This document shows, one piece after another, positions 19,650-53,443 of a stretch of 64,000 nt of DNA (the stretch's first letter is position 1; each line of letters opens with the position of its first letter). Origin of the DNA: Conus ventricosus. Lineage: Eukaryota; Mollusca; Gastropoda; Neogastropoda; Conidae. The notes beneath the pieces were generated by a model. That model had not been told where the DNA came from, did not search any database, and worked only from the letters and a program-made list of their open reading frames with translations. The translations under genes were made by a program, and so were the position numbers. Location of the stretch: contig CM031612.1 in the NCBI GenBank assembly GCA_018398815.1, positions 4,943,774-5,007,773 on the forward strand, written 5' to 3'.

Positions 19650-20330
19650 AAGAAGGTTGCAAACCTTTCCACTCATCTCCTGTCTTTGAGTAGGGTGCAG
19701 TGCCAGTGACCACCTATCTGCACCTTGTCTCATTTTGTTGATGTTTTTGGCATTGTAGGGATCGCAGACAGGCGCAGCACATACTCAATGGTGGATTGCA
19801 CATGATGAAATTTGTTTGCTTTGTCCTCGATCTTGATAGAACTCATCTTCAGATGTTGCAGAAGAAAACTAAGAATCTTACTGGCTTTCTTGGAAACAAT
19901 GGAAGTTCAGATGCCCCAGCTAATATAATGATAATATATAATGACACCCAGGTGTTTTCTTTCTCTCAGTTTTAAGGCTTTGCCCATGGATTGGTAACTG
20001 TGCTGTCACTCTTTTCCACATGACAAGACAGCCTGACACTTTTCAGAGTGAAACAACATCCGTCCAACTTTTTTCCCAGCTGGACATGTGACGAAGGTCT
20101 TGCTGAAAATGTCCATAATGCTTGTGACAGAATGTGTCATCAGCAGAACGACGGGTGATTTGGAATAGCTGTCTTAAAAGAAATAAAACTAGGCCCAGGA
20201 CTGATCCCTAAGGGAATCCAGACTCCATGGAGACAACTTCGAATGTGGTTCCAGTCGTGATGCACTCTTGCTCCCACTCCCAGTCTGTGAGAACATTCTG
20301 ATTCCATGTGTTGATTGGGCCACAAATCCC
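19650..20330 (-). mobile_element. Decayed LINE reverse transcriptase fragment
   Basis: On the minus strand, with stops and frame changes, one reads SGFP-stop-GSVLG (RT block SGxPQGSVLGP), then ADDTFCHKHYGHFQQDLRHM (the ADD active site with a following LQxDL helix), then KKASKILSFLLQHLK and STIEYVLRLS (compare NKAxKxLGFLRRNL and LVRPxLEYAxxVW in Jockey-type LINEs). The order is right but the frame is badly broken, so this is an old copy, unrelated in age to the open LINE at 15-17 kb. Confidence 0.72.
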
Positions 20331-21348
20331 ATTGTCTGGAATCTGGAAAAGTGTTCACTGTATGGAAGGAAAGAAATACAGGAAAGGTTAAAACTGATAT
20401 ATGAAAGGAAACCGTACACTAGGGGAAAGGTGAAGCAAAACCCACTACTGCAGGGAAGGTCTTGTTGACAGCAGGAAAGACTGTAACCTGGGGATCCTCT
20501 TCAGACCTCAAGGTGAAAGCTTGGCCATGTCTTGAGTTGTATACTAATTAGTGCCCAGCAACGAGTGAGGCTATGGGATGGACAGTGCAGTTGCTTGATG
20601 GTGGCGTCTTTCACTGGGAGGCTGTGCAGCCATGAAATGCTGGCTGGTACACCTGTGGGGACATTCCTGTGGAGGTTCTGTTATGTCATGTCCTGTAGCC
20701 ATAATGCAATGGCATCTACCAAGGAACAATCCTGTGATGTCTTAACGGAAAACCCTGTGTGTGCCTGCATTCTATGTGAACACAGCACAGGCTATTTCTC
20801 TCTAAATCTGATGTTAGGAGAAACCAAATGCTAGTAGTTGGTGGTGGTGGTGTTTTTTTTCTTCTTCAATGAAAACATGAAGACAAATTTGCGAAATATA
20901 CTTCCAACTTTTGAGTTTGTCTATCAACAAAACTAAGGGCTCGCATCGCCATTAGTGGTTGGTTATTACAAATAATTCTGGTTAAATTAGTATTAGACTA
21001 ATATTAGACAGGATAGGATAGAAGGTTTTCCGTCAAACAGAATCTCAGCACACAGTGACTTTTTCATTGTTGAAAGCAAGAGCTGTCTAATTTCCCGCAT
21101 CTAACCTACTTCTGACATGGACTGTATGGTAATGGGTTTGAGGTCTGTCAGAGGAGTGATACGGGAGTACGGCCAGTGAGTTGAACAGAAGAGGAGAGTA
21201 AAATAAAACGAAATAACATGCTTTTGATTTGCCTCAGTTATGATGTTTTGTTACTTCAATTAACGAGGTACTGTTGATCTGTTACACAGATGTGAACCCA
21301 GAGGCAACAGAAAAGGAGATTTTAGTGACGATAATTGTAATTCCCACA
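20331..21348. promoter_or_regulatory. Upstream flank of AKTIP
   Basis: By position this holds the AKTIP promoter and 5' UTR. I see no TATA box, CpG-rich core or repeat. The last 100 bases before the ATG may be leader. Confidence 0.35.
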
Positions 21349-41865
<20,517 letters not shown>

Positions 41866-44740
41866 TGCTCAAGATACAAACAATAGACCACAGCAGTGGC
41901 ATCACAGCTCTGGTGGCAGTTCACAGAATGTTGCAGCTACTCTGGAAAGAGAAATGGCAGCAGAGCTAGCTTCTTTTTTTTTTTTTCTTTTTTTTTTGAA
42001 CCACAAATTTGCATACCTTCAGACTACTACTACATGATTGTTTCATGATGAAAGAAAAAAATGGATTGTGATTACCATGGTTACCAGCATGATCACGATG
42101 ATGAGGTCATCAAAAGAAGCCCTGATGAATCGTTTTTTTTTCTGGTTAAAATGTCAGTTCACTGAAATGGTTTTTGTAGGGGGAGGGAAGGATGTTTAGG
42201 GTTTTATTTGAGCGGATTTATTTATGTCATTGAGATTTTTTTTAGTGTCCATGCATGTTTTTTTTTTCTTGTTTTTTTTTTTCAAATGCCACTGTACAAA
42301 TTCATGCAGATTTGTTATCTGCCAAAACCAGAAAAAAAAGAGAGTGAGTGATGATAAAACTAACCCTGTGCTCTGTGGTTAGCCTACTTTGTTTACTTCT
42401 TTCAGTTGTGAGTTATTTAGTCGATAATTTGTTTGTTTGATGGTGTTGGCTTGTTTTCATTGCTTTATCAGTTTATCATTGCTTATCAGTGTATCTGTAT
42501 CTTATGTTTGAACAAATCACCTGCACATTTTATGGTCAGTTTAGCAGCAAGACCCCTTAGAGAAGAGGGATGATAATCGTATACACCAACATCAATATCG
42601 CACATGTGCGCACACACACACACACACAGAGTTCATTCTGAGATTAACCGGTGCTTTTTCAGTTGTTTTTTTCACTCACAAATAGCTTCAGCTGCATATT
42701 GACCTAGTTTCTTAATAGTTGTATATGAGAGTGCGAGTGCCATTTGTTTTCGAAGGTTGTGGGTTTTGTTTAAGATCCTATGAAGAAATGATGGACTGTA
42801 TGCGTCGCGTGAGCTTTCGTTTGATTGAACCAATAGAAATATGGGTGGAAGGAATTCAGAAATGCATGGAAAGAAACCCACACACACACAAAAGAAAATT
42901 GAAAACAATTTTTGTTGTTGTTGCTTTTATCCACAAGAGTTTGTAATTATAAGTGTCATGCCTTGAAGTACACATTACATTCACTCTGAAGCTGTTACAT
43001 TTGTAATGGTACCACTTTGAAAATTTAAAACAGGAAAAACATTACATGGATAAAAGATGGAAGAAAAGGTTCCAATTTGGAATGACATAATAGACCATTG
43101 CCAGAACCTCTGCCAATCATGTGATTTCTCTTTTTTCAGTGTAGCTGTGAATTGTTTGCACCCAAATAACAGCTTTTTATTGGTCAATTTTTTTTTTTTT
43201 TTTCCTTCCATTTTTCACAATGTGCTGTGTTTTGGTTTGCTGGGTGAAATGGGTGAGGGCTCTGCTCTTGGTTTGCAGTTGTACATAGGAGTGGTAGATT
43301 TCAGTGAGTGGCTGTGACTGTTCCATGGAGGAAGACGTCCAGTGGCAAACGACGACGACCAGCGGCAGAGGTGGTGACTGTGTCCAGGGGCCAGTGTGGT
43401 CAGTGCATGTGCACCGCTTCAGTAGTTCATGTGACCTCACAGTCTCTGTTTCAGCAGTGTATTCAGTTGAAAAAAAAAAAAAGCCTGCCAAGTTTGTTTT
43501 TTAAATGAGGATAGATGTTGGTTATCTGAGGAAAGCCTCTCCCTTTCTTTTATCATCAGTTTTTATGTTGGTTTCCAGAGGAATCTGCCACGAGGAATGA
43601 GATGTCCTTGCCTGTGGATTCCATTGTTCTGTCCGTAACCTAGTCCTTCACAGAGTCAACCCAGGTTGTGTCAATAGCTGTGAAGTGAACAATTTTGATG
43701 CATATTGTTTGTATTACTCAATATCTTTCCATGGTGCTTTGATTTATCTCTTGGTAAATCTTACCAAACTAGTTAAAAGAGAAAAATAAACACAGTCCCA
43801 GTTTGGTTTTTTCCTAACAGATGTGTCACTAGGATCATCCATAAAGTTGTGTTGTGTATGCGCGAACTTGTATTGAATGTATGTTCATTCTTAAGCAAAT
43901 GTGTGTGTTTTTGTGCGTGTCGTTCCGTTGCTTTTAGACCTGTGAAGTATGAAACCGATCTGATAATATTCAGCAGATTTGTTTGCAGCATTTACGTGGT
44001 GAGTGGGAGCATTTTTTTTTTTGTCCATCTTGGGTCCGTGTTGATGGTTAGTGTGACTTCATTAGACTGTGGCGACAATTTAATTCAGCAACAAAGCATG
44101 TGACTGTCGAGTTGATGTATGTGTGTTCCAATGTTCCGATCATCATCAGAAAGTTACCACTTGCAGTTTTCAAATGTTGTTAAAACATGTATGAAAGAAA
44201 CTGGGGCAAAAAAAAGGTTCTTGCCCATGGAATTGGATTTTTTTTTTTTAAACCAACCTGATTGTGCATATCAATTGTACAGTTTAACTTTTTACCGTGA
44301 CTTTATCCAGCCTGTTTTTCAGTTTTACCAACTTTGCTTTAATCTCTGTATGTGAAATGGTTGGGGATTAATTAACAATGTGCTCATGGTTTAGCATGAC
44401 ATTCAAGTGAAAGGCGTATTTATTGCAGGCTGTTAGAACGTTGGTGGAGATCATGCTTGCAATAATAAGGGAACACTCCCAAAATTATGTTGTCTGTGAT
44501 TGTGTGGAAGAACGTTTCTCTGCGGACACAAAGTGGCAGCAGTTTGATGAGGCCAGTATTTACTCACCTACAGAGCGTTTAAAAGAAAAAAGGCCAGTCT
44601 TGATTATGTATTGTGTTCATTGTGATGGCAGTAGGCCACAGGAGAGTCAGTGCAGCAGACCCATGAGGAGGCTTGGATCTGTACAGCCTTTCTATCAGTC
44701 AGGTGGAAGTGGTGTAACCAGACCATTCTTTATGTGTCGT
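41866..44740 (+). other. Presumed AKTIP 3' UTR and downstream DNA
   Basis: After the stop come T-rich and AT-rich sequences without conserved coding potential. A plus-strand AATAAA at about 43785 could serve as a poly-A signal, but the cleavage site cannot be fixed. Small open frames are within chance expectation. Confidence 0.4.
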
Positions 44741-44742
44741 CC

Positions 44743-45075
44743 ACCCAGCACTGCCTCAGTCTGCCTGATTTCCCCACTGATTGGTCCACTGTCCCCAACA
44801 CAACACTGCTTCAGTCTGCCTGATTTCCCCACTGATTGGTCCACTGTCCCCAACATAACGCTGCTTCAGTCTGCCTGATTTCCCCACTGACTGGTCCACT
44901 CCCCAACATAACACTGCTTCAGTCTGCCCGATTTCCCCACTGATTGGTCCACTGTCCCCAACACAACACTGCTTCAGTCTGCCTGATTTCCCCACTGACT
45001 GGTCCACTCCCCAACACAACACTGCTTCAGTCTGCCTGATTTCCCCACCGATTGGTCCACTCTCCGCTGTCCCCA
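44743..45075. repeat. 55-bp minisatellite, 6 copies
   Basis: The unit cactgcttcagtctgcctga followed by tttccccactgattggtcca and ctgtccccaacacaa repeats six times; some copies lack a few bases of the ctgtcccc part. Confidence 0.94.
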
Positions 45076-45202
45076 ACAACGGTCTTGGACAGGGAGTCGG
45101 GGGAGACCCATGCCGGGCAAGCTTACAGTGCTGCCAGGAAAAGGTTCCTGTTGGCTAGCATATATGTTGGTAAATCTTAAAATGAGGCGGGAACAGTCGG
45201 CG

Positions 45203-45415
45203 GTAAATAATGAACAAGTAGGGCAACTCTTTTTTTCCCCATAATGAAATCAATTGCACGCCCTAACAAGGGCACGTGTCTCCTTGTTCTGTGTGCTCTG
45301 TCTTGACATTTCTGCAAGGCAATTGGGTATTGTACACAGCATTGGGTTTGGAGTTACGGGGGTGTAATTCATTTCATCATAGGAGAAAGAGTTATCCTAC
45401 TTGTTTGATATTTAC
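45203..45415. mobile_element. MITE-like inverted-repeat element, about 213 bp
   Basis: The left end gtaaataatgaacaagtagg and the right end cctacttgtttgatatttac are inverted copies, extended inward by gcaactcttt and aaagagttat. No coding capacity. Related half elements lie near 6333 and 40205-40250, so this is a small dispersed family. Confidence 0.7.
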
Positions 45416-48120
45416 AGCATATATGTTGTCTGCAGTCTGATCTGGTTTGTCGTTTGTTCCTTGGAGGACACAGAAACCATCAAATGCATTTCTTCACAAA
45501 TATATATGACTTTTGTTTTAGATACGACAGGTTTGCACACACACTTGAGAAAGTGACTGGCAAGTGGGATTTGACATTCTGGCTTTTTTTTCTTCCCACA
45601 GGATAATTACATTTTCAATTATGATGGAACAGTAGAGAGTTCAAGATATATGAACACAGACAAGAACTTGTATGTCTTTATTGTCTCCTCCCACGCCATG
45701 GTATGTCCTGTGGTTTGCCACACTCTCCATAGATCTACACAGATTCAGCATGACGCCATGGTATGTCCTGCAGTTTGCCAAACTCCATAGATCTACAAAG
45801 ATTCAGATACAACATCAGTGATAAGAACATCTCTATGAAAAAGGGGAATAAAACATGGACCATTGCATTGCTTTCAACACGCGCATATACATACACATGC
45901 ACACACACACATGCGCACCGATACTTGACATGTACATACATACTATTGCAGGTGCCAACTTATCACTTCAAATATTGTGTAAAAAATGAAATTTAATTCT
46001 GTCCCAGACAACAGCAGTGTTTTGAATAGTCTGTATAAATGGGCCAAACTGACCTTTACCAAACTGAAACATGGATTTGGACGACAGACTCTCGATAATG
46101 CAGGCCTCTAACAACTCGTGCATTTCACAGAGGCTTCCTCTTGAGAGAATGGTATTTGAAAGACCCACAGTATCCACAGAGAGATACAGTAATCCTCTGA
46201 ACTGCATGGGCCGTGAGAGGCCCGCATTGACAGTAGTGCGCAGTCAAAAGCGACATCTTGTATGGGTCCTGTAGGATCCATACCCTCAGAAGCGTGTAGT
46301 TCAAATTACAATTCAAAAAGTGAATAACAAATAGACAATCCCTTTTTTTCGCTTCCAAATGGTTTGACCAATGTGCTTTTATCGTGCCTCTGGTTTTTGT
46401 GCACGGATAAAACAAAAATCCAGTTTCCATCTGATCATTTTGACCTCTGCACACCCTTCCCTCTTTTCAAAACGGTGCTTCAGCTGCTGATAGAGAAGTA
46501 CCTGTTCCTGTGCCTACCTGATCATTGAGCCTCTCATGAACATGGCAAGAACAAACTACAACTTTTCACCCGTCAGTCTTGCCATACTTTTTCTTCCAGT
46601 ACATGACTTCGAACAGGACCCCCCCCCCCCCTCCCCCCTTCCCTCCCAAGTGGCCTAGTCCTTGAAATACATGGAGAACTGAAGTTTAGAATGTACGATA
46701 TTCATTGTGATGACTTTTTCACCAAGACTCTTGAATTCTGGAGAGATTTCTGGAAAAAGTGAAATGAAATGAGGGTGGGGGAAACACTTGGTAACTTCCA
46801 ACCCTCAACATGGCTCATTAAGTTTCATGAAGCCCATTCAGACTGTATAAATACATATTTTTGAAAACAAATTATTGTGACCCTGAGCAAAGGTCAGATT
46901 GAAAATGATGGGGATCAGTGTCGGTTGATTCTTCAGTGGGTGAAAATGTTGAACTGCTCCCAACATTGTGCTTGAATCGGGACAGTTTCTGAGAACTTGT
47001 GGATTTTACATGGGGAAAAAAATGTAAAAATACTCGGTGGCAGAGCACAGACACTGGCTGTACTAGACTGAGGGACCAAAGCAGTTTGATGAAAATGAGG
47101 ATCAACCAGGATAGAATCAACATTCCTCACATTCACTTTCAAGGTACACTGACAACTTCATCTTGGCCAAGTAATCTTGATCTCAAGTAACCCACTATAT
47201 CTCACTCTCCCTGTCGATCTCTCTCTCCCCCCTCATCATTGCGTAAACTTTGTTTCCCTTTGTCACACAGTTCAGATGTTGATGCCAGAGAGTGCTCTCC
47301 CTGTCCAGTCTGTTGTTCCTTCCCCTCCCCACTGCATACACGGCCATTTCCTTTTGTTGAGATTTGTATGCCAAGCAGAAACTTGTACATATCAGAAACA
47401 TATTTTGTTCTATTATGTCATTAAAAAGATACTTTTCAAGATGCAAATTGTGCAGTTCATGACAAAAAGACAAAAGACAGACCACATGCGTTGAACAGAT
47501 CTTGAAATGTTTCCCATCCTCCTCACAAGAGGCTTCAGTGAACATCTTCCGTCTGCCTCACCATGACAACTGGATTGCCATTACACATCATGTCCGTCCA
47601 CTTACCCGTTCCATATTTTTTCTTCTAACAATCGTGCATCCATTCAAACAGCACATCGGATAAGTGTAGAATTCTGTACATTCACAACCTTTGACAGAAC
47701 ACGATGACGGAGAAATTTGTCGCCCAGGTTCTGGGACATGAAGAAAGGCAGACTTCGCACTGGTCAGTTTGGTGCACACCGGCATGTTGAGTCGTACACA
47801 GGGATCGGTACAGCAGACCACGCTGATAACAACAGGCATGAACAAGCAACGAGTGTGTTGTCTGGGTGCGAGTGTGTGCATGGCTCGAATAAATTTGAAG
47901 GTCGTAATGGAGTGCGATCCAAACTATGGAACCCAACAAGTGGAACGAATACCACAGCTGTGTTTGTGTGTGTGTGTGTGTGTGTGGTGTAAAGACTGAT
48001 GGGATTCACACTCCACGTTACGTAAACAAAGCAGTGAGGAAAAAGAAATCGTTGCTATTTCTTCAGGTTTTGAAATGAAAGAGCGCCTGTGAACTTGTAA
48101 CACCATAATCATCTTCAGTC
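45416..48120. other. Non-coding stretch with one 60-bp duplication
   Basis: acgccatggtatgtcctg... is duplicated at about 45693-45805. A poly-C run lies at 46620-46633. A GT tract lies at 47962-47988. No gene recognised. Confidence 0.45.
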
Positions 48121-48121
48121 T

Positions 48122-48300
48122 TGTCTGGATTTTCAGTCCATAACATCAACATATTTTCAATCTTGCTTCAATTTTTGAGTCCATAACAACAAATTTTCAA
48201 TCTTGCTTCAATTTTGAGTCCATAACAACAACATATTTTCAATCTTGCTTCAATTTTGAGTTCATAACAACGTTACTATTTTCAAACTTGTTCACATTTT
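48122..48300. repeat. About 42-bp minisatellite, 4 copies
   Basis: The unit caatcttgcttcaattttgag followed by tccataacaacaacatatttt repeats with indels. Confidence 0.88.
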
Positions 48301-48479
48301 GAGCTCATAACATCGTAATTGTTTCAACCATACTTGCACCAATAACATCAACAAATTCTTCATGAAAGTCACTCCCAGAAAATCTATAGTTGCAATGGAC
48401 TTTCCACTGCAATGGAGCATCTTCCACTGTCAAAGCTATTGCCAGCATCTTCCACAGTGGAAGCTATTGCCAGCATCTA

Positions 48480-50080
48480 CCTCTGTGAAGGACATTACCT
48501 CTGTGAAAGGCATTGCTGTAGTGTCTTCTTCAGAAAAAGATGTTGCTAGAACATCTTCCTCTGTCAAAGATACTGCTAGAGTATCTTCTGTAAAATATAT
48601 TACTGTGTGTCTTCCTCTCGTAAAGATATGGCTAGTGTGTCTTCCTCTGTGAAATGATCAATAGAGTGTCTTCCTCTGCGAAAGATATTGCTAGTGTCTT
48701 CCTCTATGAAAGATATTGCTAGAGTGTCTTGCTCCATGAAAGACACTGCTAGAGTGTCTTCCTCCGTGAAAGATACTGCTAGTGTCTTCCTCCGTGAAAG
48801 ATACTGCTAGTGTCTTCCTCGGCGAAAGATATTGCTAGAGTGTCTTGCTCTGTGAAAGATACTGCTAGAGTGTCTTGCTCTGTGAAAGATACTGCTAGAG
48901 TGTCTTCCTCCGTGAAAGATACTGCTAGAGTGTCTTCCTCCGTGAAAGATATTGCTAGTGTCTTCCTCCGTGAAAGATACTGCTAGTGTCTTCCTCGGCG
49001 AAAGATTTTGCTAGAGTGTCTTGCTCTGTGAAAGATACTGCTAGAGTGTCTTGCTCTGTGAAAGATACTGCTAGAGTGTCTTGCTCTGTGAAAGATATTG
49101 CTAGTGTCTTCCTCTGTGAAAGATATTGCTAGAGTGTCTTGCTCTGTGAAAGATATTGCTATATTGTCTTGCTCTGTGAAAGATATTGCTAGAGTGTCTT
49201 GCTCTGTGAAAGATATTGCTAGAGTGTCTTCCTCTGTGAAAGATATTGCTATATTGTCTTGCTCTGTGAAAGATATTGCTAGAGTGTCTTCCTCTGTGAA
49301 AGATATTGCTATATTGTCTTGCTCTGTGAAAGATATTGCTAGAGTGTCTTCCTCTGTGAAAGATATTGCTAGAGTGTCTTCCTCTGTGAAAGATATTGCT
49401 CGAGTGTCATCCTCTTTAAACGATAATGCTAGTGTCATCCTCTGTGAAAGATACTGCTGGTGTCTTCCTCTGTGAAAAATATTGCTCAAGTGTCATCCTC
49501 TGTAAAAGATATTGCCAAAGTGTCATCCTCTGTGAAAGATATTGCCAAAGTGTCATCCTCTGTGAAAGATATTGCCAAAGTGTCTTCCTCTGTGAAAGAT
49601 ATTGCCAAAGTGACTTCCTCTGTGAAAGATATTGCCAGAGTGACTTCCTCTGTGAAAGATATTGCATCCCCTGTGAAAGACTGCTTGAGAGTCTTCCGCT
49701 GTGAAAGATATTGCTTGAGTTTCTTCCTCTGTGAAAGATATTGCTAGTGTCTTCCTCTGTGAAAGATATTGCTAGAGTGTCTTCCTCTGTGAAAGATACT
49801 GCCAGTCTTCCTCTGTGAAAGATATTGTTAGAGTGTCTTCCTCTGTGAAAGATATCGCCAGTCTTCCTCCGTGAAAGATATTGCCAGTCTTCCTCTGTGA
49901 AAGATATTGTTAGAGTGTCTTCCTCTGTGAAAGATATCGCCAGTCTTCCTCCGTGAAAGATATTGCCAGTCTTCCTCTGTGAAAGATATTGTTAGAGTGT
50001 CTTCCTCTGTGAAAGATATCGCCAGTCTTCCTCTGTGAAAGATACACCAGAGTGTCTTCCTCTGTGAAACAGATTCTCTT
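48480..50080. repeat. 30-bp minisatellite, about 50 copies
   Basis: The unit gtgtcttcctctgtgaaaga followed by tattgctaga repeats for about 1.6 kb, with variants (ttgctc, tactgc, a shortened agtgtc form). Decayed copies continue to about 50450 and near 50860-50970. The period is ten codons, so frames such as VSSSVKDIAR (plus) and ISFTEEDTLA (minus) stay open for 100-170 codons. Many copies break the frame, which speaks against a real protein. Confidence 0.95.
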
Positions 50081-50489
50081 CCTGAACAAAAGATTTAGCT
50101 ATGATAATGTTGACGCTTTTTTGTGTGTGTGTGTGTGAAAAATGCAGCTAGTGTCGTCCAAGAATTCTCTGTGAAAGATACTGCTTTGGGTTTTTTCCTT
50201 TGGGAAAGAAACTGCACGGATATTTTCCTCTGAGAAAGATACTGCTATTTTATTCAGTGAAAGAAATTGCCTTGGTCTTGGCCTGTGAAAGATATTACAT
50301 GTTTTCCTCTGTGAAAGGTATTACTAGGACGTTGCCCTCTGCAACGTATTGCTTCCAGTCTTCCTCCATGAAAGATACTACTTGGCGTCCTTTCTACACT
50401 TGCTCTGGCGTCTTCCTCAGTAAAAGATACTACTCTTTTTCCATGGACAAGTGTTAGCTTTGTCTCTCTGACAAGTATTTCCAGACAAT

Positions 50490-50850
50490 CTCATACCTGC
50501 CAATCCTCTGGAGTCCAAATTTGGGTGCAGGGGATGAAGAAGGTGAGGTGTGCTGAACAGGGGCAGAATTTCTAAACACCACCCCCCCCCCCCCCCCCCC
50601 CTCCCCGCCTCCAACATTTCATTGGCATATAGTGTGAAAAAAGAAAATGCATTTTCCACACACATCATTGCCAAATCAGTATACCATCATTTGGCTTTAT
50701 TCCGCAATACTTTATCACCCTTATTCAAAAATGACCCCAAACCCATTTTTTCAAACAAAATTTCAAATTTTTCCAATTGATTCAGGATTTCTGGAATAAT
50801 TTCTAAATCAAGGAAATTCCTGAAAGATTTGGAAGGGTTGGCAGCTATGT
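50490..50850. mobile_element. MITE-like element with ends in atacctgccaatcct
   Basis: The left end (about 50493: catacctgccaatcctctgg) is inverted relative to the right end (about 50827: ggaagggttggcagctatgt). Inside is a poly-C run (50583-50601) and tataccatcatttggcttta. A second, split copy of the right half lies at 56215-57020. No coding capacity. Confidence 0.65.
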
Positions 50851-51195
50851 TATCTTCTTTTGTAAAAGATTGTTAGAGTGTCTTCCTCTGTGTATTGCTA
50901 GGGTTGTCTTTCTTTGGAAGACACTGCAGAAGTTTTCCATTTGTCTATAGTCTTTTTCTGTGAAAGATATTGCCTATAGGCTGTTGTTTTAAACAGAAAT
51001 TTCTCTGGGAACTTATTTTCCTCACAAAGAAAACAAAGTTCATAAGGACCAGAACCCTGTTCATGTCTGCACTAGCAAGTCGGGTAAGGGTGTTATTAAA
51101 TTTAATTTCAGGCAATACATTTCCTTTTACAATAAACCTGCTAAGTCCTCTTGGCAGTGAATATGAAAACATGTCGACTCCACATGAAAGTTTTT

Positions 51196-51850
51196 CAGTT
51201 TCATTAGGGAGATGTCACTGCAGACTAATCCTTAAACACTCTGCACTGTATCTGCTGCAGCATTAGGGAGATGTCACTGCAGACTAATCCTTAAACACTC
51301 TGCACTGTATCTGCTGCAGCATTAGGGAGATGTCACTGCAGACTAATCCTTAAACACTCTGCACTGTATCTGCTGCAGCATTAGGGAGATGTCACTGCAG
51401 ACTAATCCTTAAACACTCTGCACTGTATCTGCTGCAGCATTAGGGAGATGTCACTGCAGACTAATCCTTAAACACTCTGCACTGTATCTGCTGCAGCATT
51501 AGGGAGATGTCACTGCAGACTAATCCTTAAACACTCTGCACTGTATCTGCTGCAGCATTAGGGAGATGTCACTGCAGACTAATCCTTAAACACTGCACTG
51601 TATCTGCTGCAGCATTAGGAGATGTCACTGCAGACTAATCCTTAAACACTCTGCACTGTATCTGCTGCAGCATTAGGGAGATGTCACTGCAGACTAATCC
51701 TTAAACACTCTGCACTGTATCTGCTGCAGCATTAGGGAGATGTCACTGCAGACTAATCCTTAAACACTCTGCACTGTATCTGCTGCAGCATTAGGGAGAT
51801 GTCACTGCAGCATAATCCTTAAACAGACAACACTGTATCTGCTGCAGCTA
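51196..51850. repeat. 59-bp minisatellite, 11 copies, nearly identical
   Basis: The unit cattagggagatgtcactgc followed by agactaatccttaaacactc and tgcactgtatctgctgcag repeats 11 times. Most copies are identical; two have a small deletion and the last is diverged. Confidence 0.96.
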
Positions 51851-53330
51851 AGCCAGGAGGTTGTACAGCCGAGCTTACAGCCCACCACTCTGGACGCATG
51901 ACCTACACAATTCACTCCGCCCTGACCAGGACAAGTCAGTGACCTCCACTTCATCAGTTGCCCCAATTTTCAAATTAGAAATAAAGACTGACGACAAAAT
52001 ATGATGAGGACTGATGATGAAACAGACCCAGGCCATGGGAACATTCTCCTCCAGATTCTAGCGCAGACTACACATGACGACAGATTATTCGCTGACAGCG
52101 GTCACGTTGTCTGGTGCCCAAAAGCATTCTGGGAGAAACCAGGCAAATCTTCAGATAAGAACGAGTGTCTCGACTCTACCGTTTCCAACAAGACGCAAAG
52201 GAAAATGGTACTGCACTGTCAGCTATCATCCCCACCAGGCAGTGGCCAACACTGTCTTTTTCACACAGCCCAACTTCAGACAGACCGTGAAAACACAGAA
52301 ACGAAGTCTATTGGAACCACAGTCAACAGACGACGTCCTCCAGGAATTCCATGACCACTGCTGCCTATTTTCACCTTCCCTTGTCTATCACTTTGGTAGT
52401 TGTCATTTTTTGTCCTGTAATCTAATGATACCAAATAACAGTTTGATGAATCAAGCCGGTTGAGGAAACAGCTGACAGATACATATATGCATTAAACTCC
52501 TATGGAACAATGTGAACAAACGCTGTCCTAACACAAAGTGACTTAGAAGAGGGAACATAACCACGCTGGTGACATCAGTTCTACTACAGTAAAGTGCATA
52601 ATTTGCGCAAGCCTGGAGTAAAGACCGGGCCTACCTGCCTGTCTCCTGTACACTTCAGTGCACAGCTGTGACAGTTCCATGGACCGCAGCACACACCTAC
52701 ATGAAGAACAGTCTGCGGCAGTCCAGCATGACTCCGTGGAATGAAACATGAACATGAGGAATACTTTCCATTCCAGCACAGACGCGATGCCAAACACAAT
52801 CTCAATTCACACAGTGAGTGTAGATGATGCAGTCCATGTCAATTTTATGAAAATGAAGGATATGACCATGAATGCTGTATTTACAAAATGATGCAGGTTT
52901 TGACCTAGGAGGATGCCACAGTTCAGGGCAGTTGGACAGTCCCTGTGGACCTGTTAATTCATTTAGTTTCAGCAATCACCTTCCTCAAACAAGAGTCAGT
53001 AATGAAACTCTGATTGAAAGAATTTGTTCCATAAACACATGAACCATGGCAGAGGAGGGGACAGGAGGACAGGGATGGATGGAAAGAGGGAACGTGGGAA
53101 GGAGGTGGGGGACAACCATCATGTCACAGAATGTATTTTGTAAATTCAAAGACGATGAAAAACAACAGAACTGTTGAACTAAGACATTGGTTTGAAAACA
53201 ATAACAAAAAAAGCCAGATAAGAGAAATGGAGAAAAAAAACAATAATCAATCGGAACACATTTCTTAATCCATAATATAACTTCAATCCCATAACATTTC
53301 AAGTAACTAAATCAATCAAGCTCATGCACA
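51851..53330. other. Non-coding stretch, one open frame of unknown status
   Basis: A plus frame at 52001-52354 is open for 117 codons, but composition and lack of any recognised motif do not make it a gene. The rest shows nothing. Confidence 0.35.
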
Positions 53331-53337
53331 CACACAC

Positions 53338-53443
53338 GCATGCACATGTATACAGACATGCACATGTATACAGACATGCACATGTATACAGACATGCACA
53401 TGTATACAGACATGCACATGTATACAGACATGCACATGCATGG
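53338..53443. repeat. 18-bp tandem repeat, 6 copies
   Basis: The unit acatgcacatgtatacag repeats six times; it reads MHMYTD in one frame by chance of period. Confidence 0.95.

Noticed and set aside
48983..49489. 168-codon minus frame and 125-codon plus frame in the 30-bp array as a repeat protein gene
   Set aside because: The frame stays open only because the period is a multiple of three; many units carry indels, and no splice sites or flanking unique coding sequence were seen.
52001..52463. Two overlapping plus frames of 117 and 129 codons as a gene
   Set aside because: No motif, no splice support, and overlap in two frames points to chance openness.
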